From: Streptomyces sp. NBC_01716
Lineage (GTDB): Bacteria > Actinomycetota > Actinomycetes > Streptomycetales > Streptomycetaceae
Length of the DNA stretch: 64,000 bases
NCBI RefSeq assembly: GCF_036248275.1
Contig: NZ_CP109181.1
Coordinates: 4,898,001-4,962,000, forward strand
Reading direction: 5' to 3'
The notes under the pieces are model-generated. The model was not told the DNA's origin and did no database searches. It worked only from the letters and a program-made list of their open reading frames with translations. Below are positions 32,300 through 40,559 of the stretch, one piece after another; position 1 is the stretch's first letter, and every line of letters starts with the position of its first letter. Both the position numbers and the translations under genes were made by a program.

Positions 32300-32665
32300 G
32301 TGCGCCTCCAGGGGCGGCTAGCTGATTCCCATCCGCCACACGTTAGCCCCTGAGGGGCGGCCTGCCGGAGTGCCGGGCGTGCGGCGGGGTGCGGCGAGTG
32401 GTGGGACGGCCCGGGTCGGTTGACAGCCGCCGGGCTCGTTGCCTGTAATGGCAGCGGTGCCGCGTGGTGCCGGCCGAAGAGCAGTGGGCGGGCCGGTGAC
32501 CGGGCGAGCACCCTTCTTCCGAGGGATGCGCCATGAGTACGTACTCCGCGACCCGTATCTGAACCTTTCTCATTCCTCGCAGCCGGTTCCGGCGTGCGCG
32601 GCACCTTCGGGCGTGCCGCGGCCACGGCCGAGGGCTGCCCTCATCTTCCGGAGAACCAGAAACGT
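32300..32665 (+). promoter_or_regulatory. Leader region with near-consensus promoter
   Basis: TTGACA (32420-32425), an 18-bp spacer and TGTAAT (32444-32449) form one of the best vegetative promoters in the window, pointing right. Transcription would start near 32456, giving a leader of roughly 140-210 bases that contains a 9-codon ORF. No other gene is evident in this 366-bp gap. Confidence 0.75.
32533..32562 (+). CDS. 9-codon upstream ORF (possible leader peptide)
   Basis: ATG 32533, preceded by GAGGGATG, encodes MSTYSATRI and stops at TGA 32560-32562. It lies between a strong promoter and the reductase gene, so it may be a translated leader. The codons show no obvious amino-acid bias. It could equally be a chance ORF or the stump of the reductase N terminus. 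Confidence 0.35.
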   Translation: MSTYSATRI

Positions 32666-33514
32666 ATGCCCACGTCCAACCTGCTCCTGCTCACCACCAC
32701 CGGCGCGAGGTCGGGGACCCGCAGGACCACCCCGCTCGGCTACGTCCGCCACGGCGACTCGCTCCTGGTCGTCGCGTCCAACCTCGGCGCGCCCGCGCAC
32801 CCCGACTGGTACCGCAACCTGCTCGCCCACCCCTCGGTGGAGGTGGAGATCGGCACCCGCGTCTTCGAGGCGCTCGCGGTGCCGGCCGAAGGGGCCAGGC
32901 GCGACGAGCTGTTCGCGTATGTCGTACGGGAGGCTCCCGGGTACGGCGACTACCAGGCCGCGACCGAACGGACCCTGCCGGTCGTGGTGTTGGAGCCGGC
33001 CGGGGCCGGGGGCGGTGAGGTGCCCCGCGAGGTCAGGACCCTCGCCGACAAGATCCTGGAGGTGCATGACCATCTGCGGGCCCAGCTGCGGCTGGTGACG
33101 GCGGACGTCGACGCGCACTTCGTGGCGCTCGCCGCCCACGAGGGTCCCGGCGAGCCGCCGGCGCCGGGTCTCGGGCTCCAGATCCGGCAGCGGTGTCTGG
33201 CGTTCTGCCAGGCGCTGGAGTTCCACCACACGAGCGAGGACGGGCATCTGTTTCCCGGGATCGCCCGGTACCACCCGCACTTGACGGACGTCTTCGACCG
33301 GCTGAGCGCCGAACACCGTACGGTCGCGCGGGTCCAGGACGGTCTGGTGGCGCTGCTCGCGGACCTCGGGTCGGCCGAACCTCCGCTGTTCCGGGCCGAG
33401 TTGGCGGAGATGACGACGGAGCTTACCGCGCACCTGGATTACGAGGAGGAGATGATCCTGCCGCTCGTGGCGGAGGTGCCGTGGCCACCGGCACGGCCCG
33501 CGCCCTCGGCCTGA
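32666..33514 (+). CDS. F420-type nitroreductase/hemerythrin fusion, short N terminus
   Basis: About 282 residues. The N-terminal part is a deazaflavin-dependent nitroreductase (Ddn-like) domain: LLLLTTTGARSGTRRTTPLGY, LLVVASNLGAPAHPDWYRNL and an HPSVEVEIG strand. The C-terminal half is a hemerythrin-like four-helix domain with His/Glu iron ligands (LEVHDHLRAQL, LEFHHTSEDGHLFPGI, LSAEHRTV, HLDYEEEMILPL). The usual 20 or so residues before the LLLLTTTG strand are missing. The frame can extend to GTG 32594 without restoring them clearly, so truncation or an upstream frameshift is possible. Likely a cytoplasmic redox protein. Confidence 0.8.
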   Translation: MPTSNLLLLTTTGARSGTRRTTPLGYVRHGDSLLVVASNLGAPAHPDWYRNLLAHPSVEVEIGTRVFEALAVPAEGARRDELFAYVVREAPGYGDYQAATERTLPVVVLEPAGAGGGEVPREVRTLADKILEVHDHLRAQLRLVTADVDAHFVALAAHEGPGEPPAPGLGLQIRQRCLAFCQALEFHHTSEDGHLFPGIARYHPHLTDVFDRLSAEHRTVARVQDGLVALLADLGSAEPPLFRAELAEMTTELTAHLDYEEEMILPLVAEVPWPPARPAPSA

Positions 33515-33605
33515 CCGCCCTTGCCGCACTGGACGTACGGATACGAGCGCGACACCATCGGCCGCAGAAACGTGTGGGTGTGCTTGTGCGTGTGCGGAGG
33601 GCAGT

Positions 33606-34601
33606 GTGGGGATCGAGAGCGACCAGCTCGTCTACGACTATCTGAGCCGGGTCGGAGACGTGGCCCAGCAACGGCAGTTGCCCTCCGGTGAACGGATGAG
33701 ACTGGTGTCGGAGCTGCGCGGCGAGATCGAGAAGCAGCGCGGGAAGTTCGGCGGCGACAGCCCCGCCGCCGTCCGCCGGATCCTGGGGCGGCTGGGTACG
33801 CCGGACCAGGTGGTGGGGGCGGCGACGGGGGAGCCGGTGCCCGCGGCGGCGCCCGAGCCGCCGAGTCTGCCGAAGCAGCGCGGCACGCTGGGCGGCTTCC
33901 TGAAGGAGCGGCGGGACGGGCCGTCGCTGCCGAAGCAGACACGCGGGCCCGTGGCCCCCGTCGAACCTGCCGCGTCTCCGCCCCACCTGGCTCCCATGCA
34001 CGAACTCGGCACGTCCGGCGGCGAACCGGACTGGTGGCGCGTCGATCCCGGCCCGATGGGGGCGACGGGTGTCTCGGGGTTCGTCGGCGGCGTCGAGATC
34101 CCCGAGATACTGAAGCCGCCGCCGACGCCTGAGGAACTCGCGGAGAAGGAGGAAGCGGCGGCGGAGGCGGAGGCCGACGAGGCGCCGGACGCGCCGGAGC
34201 CGCCGCAACGCCGCCGCCTGCTGCCACGGCTCCGCCGCCCCGCCGAAAAGCCGCCCCGCCCCGGACTCGGCCTCACCAACCCGTTCCTGCTGCTGGCCGC
34301 GGTCCTGCTCATCGTGGGCGCGGTCCTCACCTCCTGGCTGGTACTCGCGCTGGGCTGGGCCCTGGCGTACACCTCCCGCCGCCTGTCCCGCACGGAGGCG
34401 AAACTGGCGGTCTTCGGCCTGCCGATCGCCTCGGCGGTCGCGGGCGGGGTCTGGATCTGGGGCCGCACGACGGAACGCTGGGGCGAGGCGATCCCGGAGG
34501 GCGCGACGGGAGAGGCGATCTCGGCCACCTGGCCAACGGTGCTCCAGGCGGCGGCAATCAGCTCAGCCCTCTTCCTGATCTGGCGCTCCCGCCGGGTCTG
34601 A
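33606..34601 (+). CDS. HAAS-domain membrane protein
   Basis: A 331-residue protein. Residues 1-75 look like a HAAS signalling domain (LVYDYLSRVGDVAQQRQLPSGERMRLV, then AAVRRILGRLGTPDQVV). A long Pro/Glu-rich linker follows. From about residue 215 there are four hydrophobic segments (FLLLAAVLLIVGAVLTSWLVLALGWAL, FGLPIASAVAGGVWIWG, VLQAAAISSALFLIW). GTG 33606 follows GGAGGG. Such proteins usually relay regulation at the membrane; no partner regulator (PadR type) is next to it. It is convergent with the siderophore transporter operon. Confidence 0.75.
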   Translation: MGIESDQLVYDYLSRVGDVAQQRQLPSGERMRLVSELRGEIEKQRGKFGGDSPAAVRRILGRLGTPDQVVGAATGEPVPAAAPEPPSLPKQRGTLGGFLKERRDGPSLPKQTRGPVAPVEPAASPPHLAPMHELGTSGGEPDWWRVDPGPMGATGVSGFVGGVEIPEILKPPPTPEELAEKEEAAAEAEADEAPDAPEPPQRRRLLPRLRRPAEKPPRPGLGLTNPFLLLAAVLLIVGAVLTSWLVLALGWALAYTSRRLSRTEAKLAVFGLPIASAVAGGVWIWGRTTERWGEAIPEGATGEAISATWPTVLQAAAISSALFLIWRSRRV

Positions 34602-34623
34602 CACGCGCCGCCCGCCACTCGCC

Positions 34624-35445
34624 CTACGCCGCCTCCACCCCGTCCCCCGGACGGTACGGCGCGCTCGGGATTACCAGGGGGGAGCCCGTCACCGGGTCCG
34701 GGATTATCAGGGAGGTGAGGCCGAAGACCTCTTGGACCAGGGGGGCCGTCACCACCTCCGACGGTGGGCCTTCGGCCACGATGCGGCCGGCCTTCATCGC
34801 CACCAGGTGGTCCGCGTAGCGAGCCGCCTGGTTGAGGTCGTGGAGGACTATCACCACCGTGCGGCCCTGGTCGTGGTTGAGGCGGCGGATCAGGTCCAGG
34901 ACCTCCACCTGGTGGGCGATGTCCAGGAACGTCGTCGGTTCGTCCAGCAGCAGCAGGTCCGTCTCCTGGGCCAGTGCCATCGCGATCCAGACGCGCTGCC
35001 GCTGGCCGCCCGACAGTTCGTCGACGGACCTCTCCGCCAGCTCCGTCACGTCCGTACGCGCCATCGCGTCGGTGACCGCCCGCTCGTCCTCCTCCGACCA
35101 CTGCTGCCACCAGCGCTGGTGCGGCTGGCGGCCGCGGGAGACCAGGTCGGCGACCGTGATCGCCTCCGGCGCGGACGGCGACTGCGGCAGCAGGCCGATC
35201 GACTGCGCGATCTTCCGCGTCGGGATGCTCGCCAGCTCCGCGCCGTCCAGCAGCACCGAACCGCTCTTCGGCTTCAGCAGCCGCCCGAGCGCGCGCAGCG
35301 TCGTCGACTTGCCGCAGGCGTTGGGGCCGACGATCACGGTCACCCGCCCGTCCGGGACGGCCAGTTCGAGCTCGTGGACCACCGTGCGGTCGTCGTACGC
35401 GAGCGTCAGCTCGTGCGCCGAGAGCCTGCTCATGTCCATTTTCAT
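34624..35445 (-). CDS. Iron-siderophore ABC transporter ATPase
   Basis: A 273-residue FepC-type ATPase powering Fe(III)-siderophore import. Walker A is GPNACGKST (40-48), with Ala as usual in this subfamily. The signature is LSGGQRQRVW, Walker B LLLLDEPT, and the switch His lies in VIVLHDLNQA. ATG 35445 overlaps the upstream permease stop (ATGA). It is the last gene of a three-gene operon with two FecCD permeases. No substrate-binding lipoprotein is present in the window, so it must be supplied from elsewhere. Confidence 0.94.
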   Translation of the reverse strand: MKMDMSRLSAHELTLAYDDRTVVHELELAVPDGRVTVIVGPNACGKSTTLRALGRLLKPKSGSVLLDGAELASIPTRKIAQSIGLLPQSPSAPEAITVADLVSRGRQPHQRWWQQWSEEDERAVTDAMARTDVTELAERSVDELSGGQRQRVWIAMALAQETDLLLLDEPTTFLDIAHQVEVLDLIRRLNHDQGRTVVIVLHDLNQAARYADHLVAMKAGRIVAEGPPSEVVTAPLVQEVFGLTSLIIPDPVTGSPLVIPSAPYRPGDGVEAA

Positions 35446-36551
35446 GCCCCAGCTCCTGCCGTACGGCTACGGATGATCAGCCAGATCAGATACGGCGCCC
35501 CGACCGCCGCCGTGAGCACCCCCACGGGCAGCTCGGTGGGCGCGAACAGCTTGCGCGCGAACAAGTCGGCGAGTACGACGATCACCGCGCCCAGCAGCGC
35601 CGAGCAGAGCAGCGGTATCTGCGCCGTACGCGTCATCCGCCGCGCGATCTGCGGCGCGAGCAGCGCCACGAAGTCCACCGGCCCGGCCGTCCCGGTCGCC
35701 ACGGAGGCGAGCACCACACCCAGCAGGACGAGCCCGAGCCGTATATGCCTGAGGCGTACGCCGAGCGCGGTCGCCGTCCCGTCGTCCATCGAGACCGTGC
35801 GCTGGGCGTACGCCGCCCACGCCACCGCCGGCAGCAGGATCAGCAGCACCCAGCCGAGCGGCCCCGCCTCGTCCCAGCCGCGGCCGTTGAGCGAACCGGT
35901 CATCCACACCTGGGCCTGCTGCGCGACCAGATAGTCGCCCTTCGTCATGAACAGCGTGGTGAGCGAGCGCAGCGCGATCGCGACACCGATGCCGATGAGG
36001 ACGAAGCGGGTGGCGTGCAGCCCGCCGCGCCAGGCGAAGGCGTACACGAGCACGGCCGCCAGCATCCCGCCGGTGACCGAGAGGTACGGCAGGACGGTGA
36101 ACGACGTGACGCCGTACGTCATCGCGAAGACCGTCAGCACGCTGGCGCCCTGCGTGACACCGATGATGTCGGGGCTGGCGAGCGGATTGCGCGCGACAGT
36201 CTGGATCAGCGCGCCCGAGACGCCGAACGCGGCGCCGACGAGGAGACCTACCACCATGCGCGGCAACCGCAGCGTGCCGACGACCAGTTCGGCCGACGAC
36301 GGCTGTCCGAGGATCACCTTCACGACCTCGGCCGGGGCCACGAAGCTCTCGCCGACGCTGAGGTACGCGACACAGCTCAGGCAGAGCAGCAGCGCCAGGA
36401 CGACCGCGGCGACCGCCGCGCGCCGGTGCAGAAGGAACGACACGCGCCGGGCGCCGAACCGGGTGCGTACGAGGGCGTATCCGGCCGGCCGCACCCCGGC
36501 GCGCGCCCCGGTGACCTTCCCGTCAACTGTCGTACTGACGCCCGCACTCAC
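35442..36551 (-). CDS. FecCD-family siderophore permease
   Basis: A 369-residue permease with about nine to ten membrane spans. Family motifs are LRLPRMVVGLLVGAAFGVSGALIQTVARNPLASPDIIGVTQGAS and, near the end, VDFVALLAPQIAR, the coupling region that contacts the ATPase. GTG 36551 overlaps the preceding permease stop (GTGA), and its own stop overlaps the ATPase start, so the operon is tightly coupled. The upstream frame continues open but is antisense to the other permease and lacks a start signal. Confidence 0.93.
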   Translation of the reverse strand: MSAGVSTTVDGKVTGARAGVRPAGYALVRTRFGARRVSFLLHRRAAVAAVVLALLLCLSCVAYLSVGESFVAPAEVVKVILGQPSSAELVVGTLRLPRMVVGLLVGAAFGVSGALIQTVARNPLASPDIIGVTQGASVLTVFAMTYGVTSFTVLPYLSVTGGMLAAVLVYAFAWRGGLHATRFVLIGIGVAIALRSLTTLFMTKGDYLVAQQAQVWMTGSLNGRGWDEAGPLGWVLLILLPAVAWAAYAQRTVSMDDGTATALGVRLRHIRLGLVLLGVVLASVATGTAGPVDFVALLAPQIARRMTRTAQIPLLCSALLGAVIVVLADLFARKLFAPTELPVGVLTAAVGAPYLIWLIIRSRTAGAGA

Positions 36552-37582
36552 GCCGGTACCGCCTTCCTGCGTACGAGAGCGACCAGGAACGGCACACCCA
36601 GCAGCGCCGTCATCACGCCCGCGGGCACCTCGCCCGGCGGGAACAGGATCCGGCCGACCACGTCCGCGACCAGCAGCATCACCGGCCCGACGAGCGCGGC
36701 CATCGGCATCAGCCAGCGGTGGTCGTTGCCGACGATCGCGCGCGCGATGTGCGGGACGGCGAGGCCGATGAACGCGATCGGGCCCGCCGCCGCGACCCCG
36801 ACCCCGACGAGCACCGTCGCGCCGACGCCGCCCACGAGGCGTACGGCCCCGACGTTCTGGCCGAGGCCCTTCGCGACGTCCTCGCCGAGCGCGAGCGCGT
36901 CGAGCCCGCGCGCGACGGACACCACCAGCACCGTGCCGACGACGAGGAACGGCCAGACCTGGCCGACCAGTTCGGCGTCCCGGCCCGCGACCGAGCCCAC
37001 CTGCCAGAAGCGGAACTCGTCCAGCGCCGCCGCCCGCGTCGTCAGGATGCCCATCGTGACGGAGACCAGGAGCGCGTTGATCGCAGCGCCACCGAGGGCG
37101 AGTTTGACCGGGGTCGCGCCGCCTCTGCCCCGGGTGGCGATCGCGTACACCGCCACCGACGAGATGGCGGCGCCGGCGAACGCGAACCACACGTAACCGG
37201 TCAGCGTGTGCACCCCCGCGAACGCGATGGCCATGACGACGCCGACCGCCGCGCCCTGGCTGATGCCGAGGATGCCGGGGTCGGCGATGGGGTTACGGGT
37301 GATGCCCTGGAGGACCGTCCCGGCCAGCGCGAGCGCGGCACCGACCATCAGACCGATGACGGTACGGGGCACCCGCAACTGCCGTACGACCTGGGCGTCG
37401 TCGCTCTGCCCCCCGTTGAGCAGGGCGTCGAACACGGCGCTCGGCGCGACGGCGCGCGCCCCGACCGCGAGGCTCAGCAGGATCGCGAGCAGCAGGGCCA
37501 CGGCCGCGGCGGCCGTCCAGCCGATACGGCGGGCGACGAGAACGCGTCTGGTGCGGTGGTTCGCCGGGGCGGCGGCTGGCAT
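36548..37582 (-). CDS. FecCD-family siderophore permease (first operon gene)
   Basis: A 344-residue inner-membrane permease. It shows LRVPRTVIGLMVGAALALAGTVLQGITRNPIADPGILGISQGAA and the coupling motif IAFIGLAVPHIAR, as expected for the partner of the following permease. I chose ATG 37582 (MPAAAPANH); upstream residues up to 37651 are rich in Pro and Cys and unlike the family. No clear ribosome site precedes it. An iron box lies about 35-50 bp upstream, so expression should rise under iron limitation. Confidence 0.92.
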   Translation of the reverse strand: MPAAAPANHRTRRVLVARRIGWTAAAAVALLLAILLSLAVGARAVAPSAVFDALLNGGQSDDAQVVRQLRVPRTVIGLMVGAALALAGTVLQGITRNPIADPGILGISQGAAVGVVMAIAFAGVHTLTGYVWFAFAGAAISSVAVYAIATRGRGGATPVKLALGGAAINALLVSVTMGILTTRAAALDEFRFWQVGSVAGRDAELVGQVWPFLVVGTVLVVSVARGLDALALGEDVAKGLGQNVGAVRLVGGVGATVLVGVGVAAAGPIAFIGLAVPHIARAIVGNDHRWLMPMAALVGPVMLLVADVVGRILFPPGEVPAGVMTALLGVPFLVALVRRKAVPA

Positions 37583-37614
37583 CGGGACCAATCGGGGGGG
37601 GCAGGGTGGCGCGG

Positions 37615-37634
37615 CTTGGTAAGGCTTGGCTAAG
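37615..37634 (-). promoter_or_regulatory. Iron box (DmdR/IdeR-type) before the siderophore operon
   Basis: On the minus strand, CTTAGCCAAGCCTTACCAA matches the Streptomyces DmdR iron-box pattern (TTAGGTGAGCCTAACCTAA) at about 13 of 19 positions when aligned from the TTAG. It lies between the divergent permease and HAD hydrolase starts. Its match and location support iron-dependent repression of the uptake operon. Confidence 0.65.
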
Positions 37635-37689
37635 TCTATGCACCGGATCAAGCCACGGAGCGGCCGAGGGGTCCATGCACAATGCTTGT

Positions 37690-38385
37690 ATGACTTCGAC
37701 TCCGGCCCCGACCACGGTCCCGACCCCGGCCTCGACCCGTACCCCGCCTCCGCTGACGGTCGGTTTCGACCTCGACATGACGCTCATCGACTCCCGGCCG
37801 GGCATCCACGCCGCCTACCTGGCACTTTCCGCCGAGACCGGTGTCCCGATCGACGCCGACCTGGCCGTGACCAGGCTCGGTCCGCCGCTCGACGAGGAGT
37901 TGGCGCACTGGTTCCCGGCCGACCGCATCGCCGAGATGGGTGACCGGTACAGGGAGATCTATCCCACACACGCGATCAAGCCGACGCCCCTGATGCTCGG
38001 CGCCCGCGAGGCTGTCGCCGCCGTCCAGGCACTCGGCGGGCGGGCGATCGTCGTGACGGCGAAGCACGAGCCGAACGCGAAGCTGCACCTCGCGCATCTC
38101 GGCGTGGAGCCGGACGAGGTGATCGGCTGGCTGTGGGCGGAGGCGAAGGGCGAGGCGCTGCGCGAGCACGGCGCGAGGGTGTACGTCGGTGACCACATCG
38201 GCGACGTACGGGGCGCCCGCACGGCGGGGGCGCTCTCGGTCGCGGTGCCGACGGGCCCCTGCGACGAGGCGGAACTCCGGGCGGCGGGCGCGGACGTGGT
38301 GCTGTCGGACCTGCTGGCGTTCCCGCGGTGGCTGCGGTCCTACGTGGCCGACGCCCCCGAGGGCCCGGTGGCGGACCTCGCCTGA
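37690..38385 (+). CDS. HAD-family hydrolase
   Basis: A 231-residue phosphatase-like protein. Motif I is DLDMTLID, with both catalytic Asp. Motif II is VVTAKHE, with Thr in the usual position, and the C-terminal motif IV is YVGDHIGDVRGA. The helical cap lies between motifs I and II. After a Thr/Pro-rich start, the ATG at 37690 has no ribosome site; CACAAT six bases upstream makes a leaderless message possible. It is divergent from the iron-regulated permease operon and overlaps the 3' end of a small membrane gene by 46 bases. Substrate unknown. Confidence 0.88.
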   Translation: MTSTPAPTTVPTPASTRTPPPLTVGFDLDMTLIDSRPGIHAAYLALSAETGVPIDADLAVTRLGPPLDEELAHWFPADRIAEMGDRYREIYPTHAIKPTPLMLGAREAVAAVQALGGRAIVVTAKHEPNAKLHLAHLGVEPDEVIGWLWAEAKGEALREHGARVYVGDHIGDVRGARTAGALSVAVPTGPCDEAELRAAGADVVLSDLLAFPRWLRSYVADAPEGPVADLA

Positions 38386-38633
38386 CGGCGCTGCGCGGCG
38401 ATCGACAGGAGCAGCCCGGCGCCCGCGATCAGGAAGCCGACGCCCATCAGCATGCTGAGCGCGTAGGCGACGGTCGGGAACGGGTCCGTCCCGAGGAACA
38501 GCGGGGCCACGGTCACCAGAGTGGCGACCGCGCCGACGATGAAGACGATCGCGCCGATCCGCACGAGCCGGTCACCGGGACCGGCCGCTCGGTCCGGTGG
38601 TCGCGGCGCGGGTGAGGAAGGAGTAGCAGTCAC
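38340..38633 (-). CDS. Small two-span membrane protein
   Basis: A 97-residue protein with two hydrophobic helices (IGAIVFIVGAVATLVTVAPLF and ALSMLMGVGFLIAGAGLLLSIAA), a Pro-rich N terminus and a hydrophilic C-terminal tail. GTG 38633 lacks a strong ribosome site. The tail overlaps the HAD hydrolase 3' end on the opposite strand. It lies divergent from the cold-shock gene. The hydrophobic pattern argues for coding; function unknown. Confidence 0.7.
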   Translation of the reverse strand: MTATPSSPAPRPPDRAAGPGDRLVRIGAIVFIVGAVATLVTVAPLFLGTDPFPTVAYALSMLMGVGFLIAGAGLLLSIAAQRRQARSATGPSGASAT

Positions 38634-38678
38634 TCCACCAGGGTAGTTCCCTGCGGACAGGAACCAACCGGCGACGTC

Positions 38679-38731
38679 TTGTCACCAGCCCCTGGACCAT
38701 TAGCCTTGGGGACGGCGGGTCGTCCGACCCG
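38679..38731 (+). promoter_or_regulatory. Cold-shock gene promoter and leader hairpin
   Basis: TTGTCA (38679-38684), a 16-bp spacer and TAGCCT (38701-38706) form a plausible promoter. Just downstream a small perfect hairpin (GCGGGTCG-TC-CGACCCGC, 38714-38731) opens a leader of about 90 bases before the GTG. Structured leaders are common in cold-shock genes; function here is inferred. Confidence 0.5.
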
Positions 38732-38800
38732 CTGTAGTGCTATCCAGAGCCGTTTTTGTGCGCGCCAGCGCCCCCAACACATATGAGGACGAGGACAGAC

Positions 38801-39184
38801 GTGCCTACCGGCCAGGTCAAGTGGTTCAACCGTGAGAAGGGCTTCGGCTTTCTCTCCCGTGACGACGGCGGCGACGTCTTCGTCCACTCATCGGTCCTCC
38901 CTGCCGGAATCGACGCACTGAAGCCGGGCCAGCGCGTCGAGTTCGGCGTCGTCGCAGGCCAGCGCGGTGACCAGGCCCTGTCGGTCACCGTCATCGACCC
39001 GGCACCCTCGGTGGCCGCGGCCCAGCGCCGCAAGCCCGACGAACTGGCCTCGATCGTCCAGGACCTGACGACGCTTCTGGAGAGCATCACCCCCACGCTG
39101 GAGCGGGGCCGGTATCCGGACAAGGCCCAGGGCGCGAACATCGCGGGCCTGCTGCGCGCGGTCGCGGACCAACTGGACGTCTAG
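38801..39184 (+). CDS. Cold-shock domain protein with C-terminal extension
   Basis: A 127-residue nucleic-acid-binding protein. Residues 1-67 are a cold-shock domain (GQVKWFNREKGFGFL with RNP1 Phe15/Phe17, then VFVHSSVL as RNP2). A helical tail of about 60 residues (KPDELASIVQDLTTLLESI, GLLRAVADQLDV) follows, unlike the 67-residue classical Csps. The GTG follows GAGGACGAGGACAG. Likely an RNA chaperone or anti-terminator. Its stop codon TAG is part of the CTAG at the edge of a MITE-like element, so the insertion falls exactly at the gene end. Confidence 0.92.
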   Translation: MPTGQVKWFNREKGFGFLSRDDGGDVFVHSSVLPAGIDALKPGQRVEFGVVAGQRGDQALSVTVIDPAPSVAAAQRRKPDELASIVQDLTTLLESITPTLERGRYPDKAQGANIAGLLRAVADQLDV

Positions 39185-39367
39185 GGCGTGTTTGAGAAGT
39201 AGCGTCGTCCGCCCATCGGGCGGGGCCCACGGCGTCTGGTGCGTGCGATCGCAAGGCGGAGGATCAGCCCCGTAGATGGACCGGACGTACTTGGATGACT
39301 CCGACAACGCGGCGAGCGCGCGTGCCAGGCGTCGTGGGCCAGACGGGACTTCTCAAACACGCCCTAG
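39181..39367. mobile_element. 187-bp MITE-like inverted-repeat element
   Basis: Perfect 20-base terminal inverted repeats begin CTAGGGCGTGTTTGAGAAGT (39181-39200) and return at 39348-39367. The interior is also partly self-complementary (GGGCCCACGGCGTCTGG against CCAGGCGTCGTGGGCC), so the whole element can fold. No transposase is encoded. The CTAG at each edge fits IS630-type insertion at CTAG with TA duplication. It sits on the cold-shock stop codon and supplies a potential terminator. Confidence 0.8.
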
Positions 39368-39397
39368 GTCCTGTCCGGTGGATTTTCGCCGCGGATA

Positions 39398-40444
39398 TCA
39401 GTAGGGGAGCGGTTCGCTCAGGTCGGCCGCCCGCAGCGCCGCGGTCAGCGCCCGTTCGTCTCCCACGTCCACGGCGGTGTCCGCGAACTTGATGACGTGT
39501 TCGTCGCCGTGGGCCAGAGCGCGCTCCAGGACCTCTTCGGCGGTGGTGCCGGTGACCGGCGCGTACGGGGCCGGTCCCGGTGGCGCGTACATGGCCGTCA
39601 CCGCCGCCGTCGCCGTCCACGCCGCGTGCAGGCTCGGCACCCACAGGGCGCGCGGCAGGGCGGGCAGCGTGCGCAGTACGGCGTTGGGTGCCGTCGCCGC
39701 GTGGACCAGCATCGTCGGCTCGCCGTGGCCGTGCGTGGCGTAGCGGTGGGTCGCCGCGCGGACCAGGTCCGTCAGCCGTAGCCGCGCCTCGTCCGGGTCG
39801 GTGACGTCCGCCGACCAGACCGGCAGCCGGTCCACCCGGGGGAGCCGGTCCGTGAAGCCGCCCGTGAAGTCGGCGATCGGCGGTACGGCGTCGAGCGCGC
39901 CGTCGGCGTCCGGGGCGCCGGGGAGCGGGGTGAGGCCGGCGACCGGTCGGTGGCGGGCGGCCCAGTAGCCGAGTCCGTGGGCGAGTTCGGCGAGGCGTGG
40001 CGCGTTCTCGCCGCTCTTGGTGATGACGCGTACGGCGTGGCCGACCCGGATCACCGGGTGCGTGGCACCGCCGTACAGGCCCGGCAGCAGCCGGGGCCAC
40101 CACTGGGCGAGCACATCGCGCCAGGGCCGCTCCTCGATCGCCCGCAGGAAGTACGCGATCCAGTCGGCGCCCCGGCGCGTGTCGCCCAGCGCCTCGCGCC
40201 AGTTGGCGTCGGTGACGGGGGAGACGGGGGTGGGGAAGTCGTCGAGCCTGACCTCGTACGCGTCCAGCCACCGGTGCACGGACCCCGACCGGCCGTGGGT
40301 GGCGAGCGCCTCGGCCACCATGGGGGCGTGGTTGGTGAGACGCCAATTGTAGATCTCGGGCCCGGAGGCGTGCAGCCGCTCCAGGGCCTCTTCGAGAATG
40401 CCGCTGCCGTTCGCGTCGTGCGCGCCGTTCGTGTCCTTCGTCAT
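39398..40444 (-). CDS. Questin oxidase-like protein
   Basis: A 348-residue protein resembling the questin oxidase family (formerly DUF4243), Baeyer-Villiger-type monooxygenases acting on aromatic polyketides; bacterial members are of unknown substrate. Landmarks are NHAPMVAEALATHGR with W-LDAYE, GATHPVIRVGHAVR, YWAARHRPV and a second His set HRYATHGHGEPTMLVHAATAP, with final EHVIKFADTA. The repeated His residues suggest a metal or substrate site. ATG 40444 is followed by a hydrophilic start. No biosynthetic cluster surrounds it. Confidence 0.82.
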   Translation of the reverse strand: MTKDTNGAHDANGSGILEEALERLHASGPEIYNWRLTNHAPMVAEALATHGRSGSVHRWLDAYEVRLDDFPTPVSPVTDANWREALGDTRRGADWIAYFLRAIEERPWRDVLAQWWPRLLPGLYGGATHPVIRVGHAVRVITKSGENAPRLAELAHGLGYWAARHRPVAGLTPLPGAPDADGALDAVPPIADFTGGFTDRLPRVDRLPVWSADVTDPDEARLRLTDLVRAATHRYATHGHGEPTMLVHAATAPNAVLRTLPALPRALWVPSLHAAWTATAAVTAMYAPPGPAPYAPVTGTTAEEVLERALAHGDEHVIKFADTAVDVGDERALTAALRAADLSEPLPY

Positions 40445-40559
40445 GCGAACGACGCTATGCCGGTGCCGTACGCCCGCGTATCGGCCGCGCGGACCACTCC
40501 CTGCGGACCACTCCCGCGGGCCCGAGCCCTAGGCCCTGGGCCGCGCTGTCTCCGCCGGG

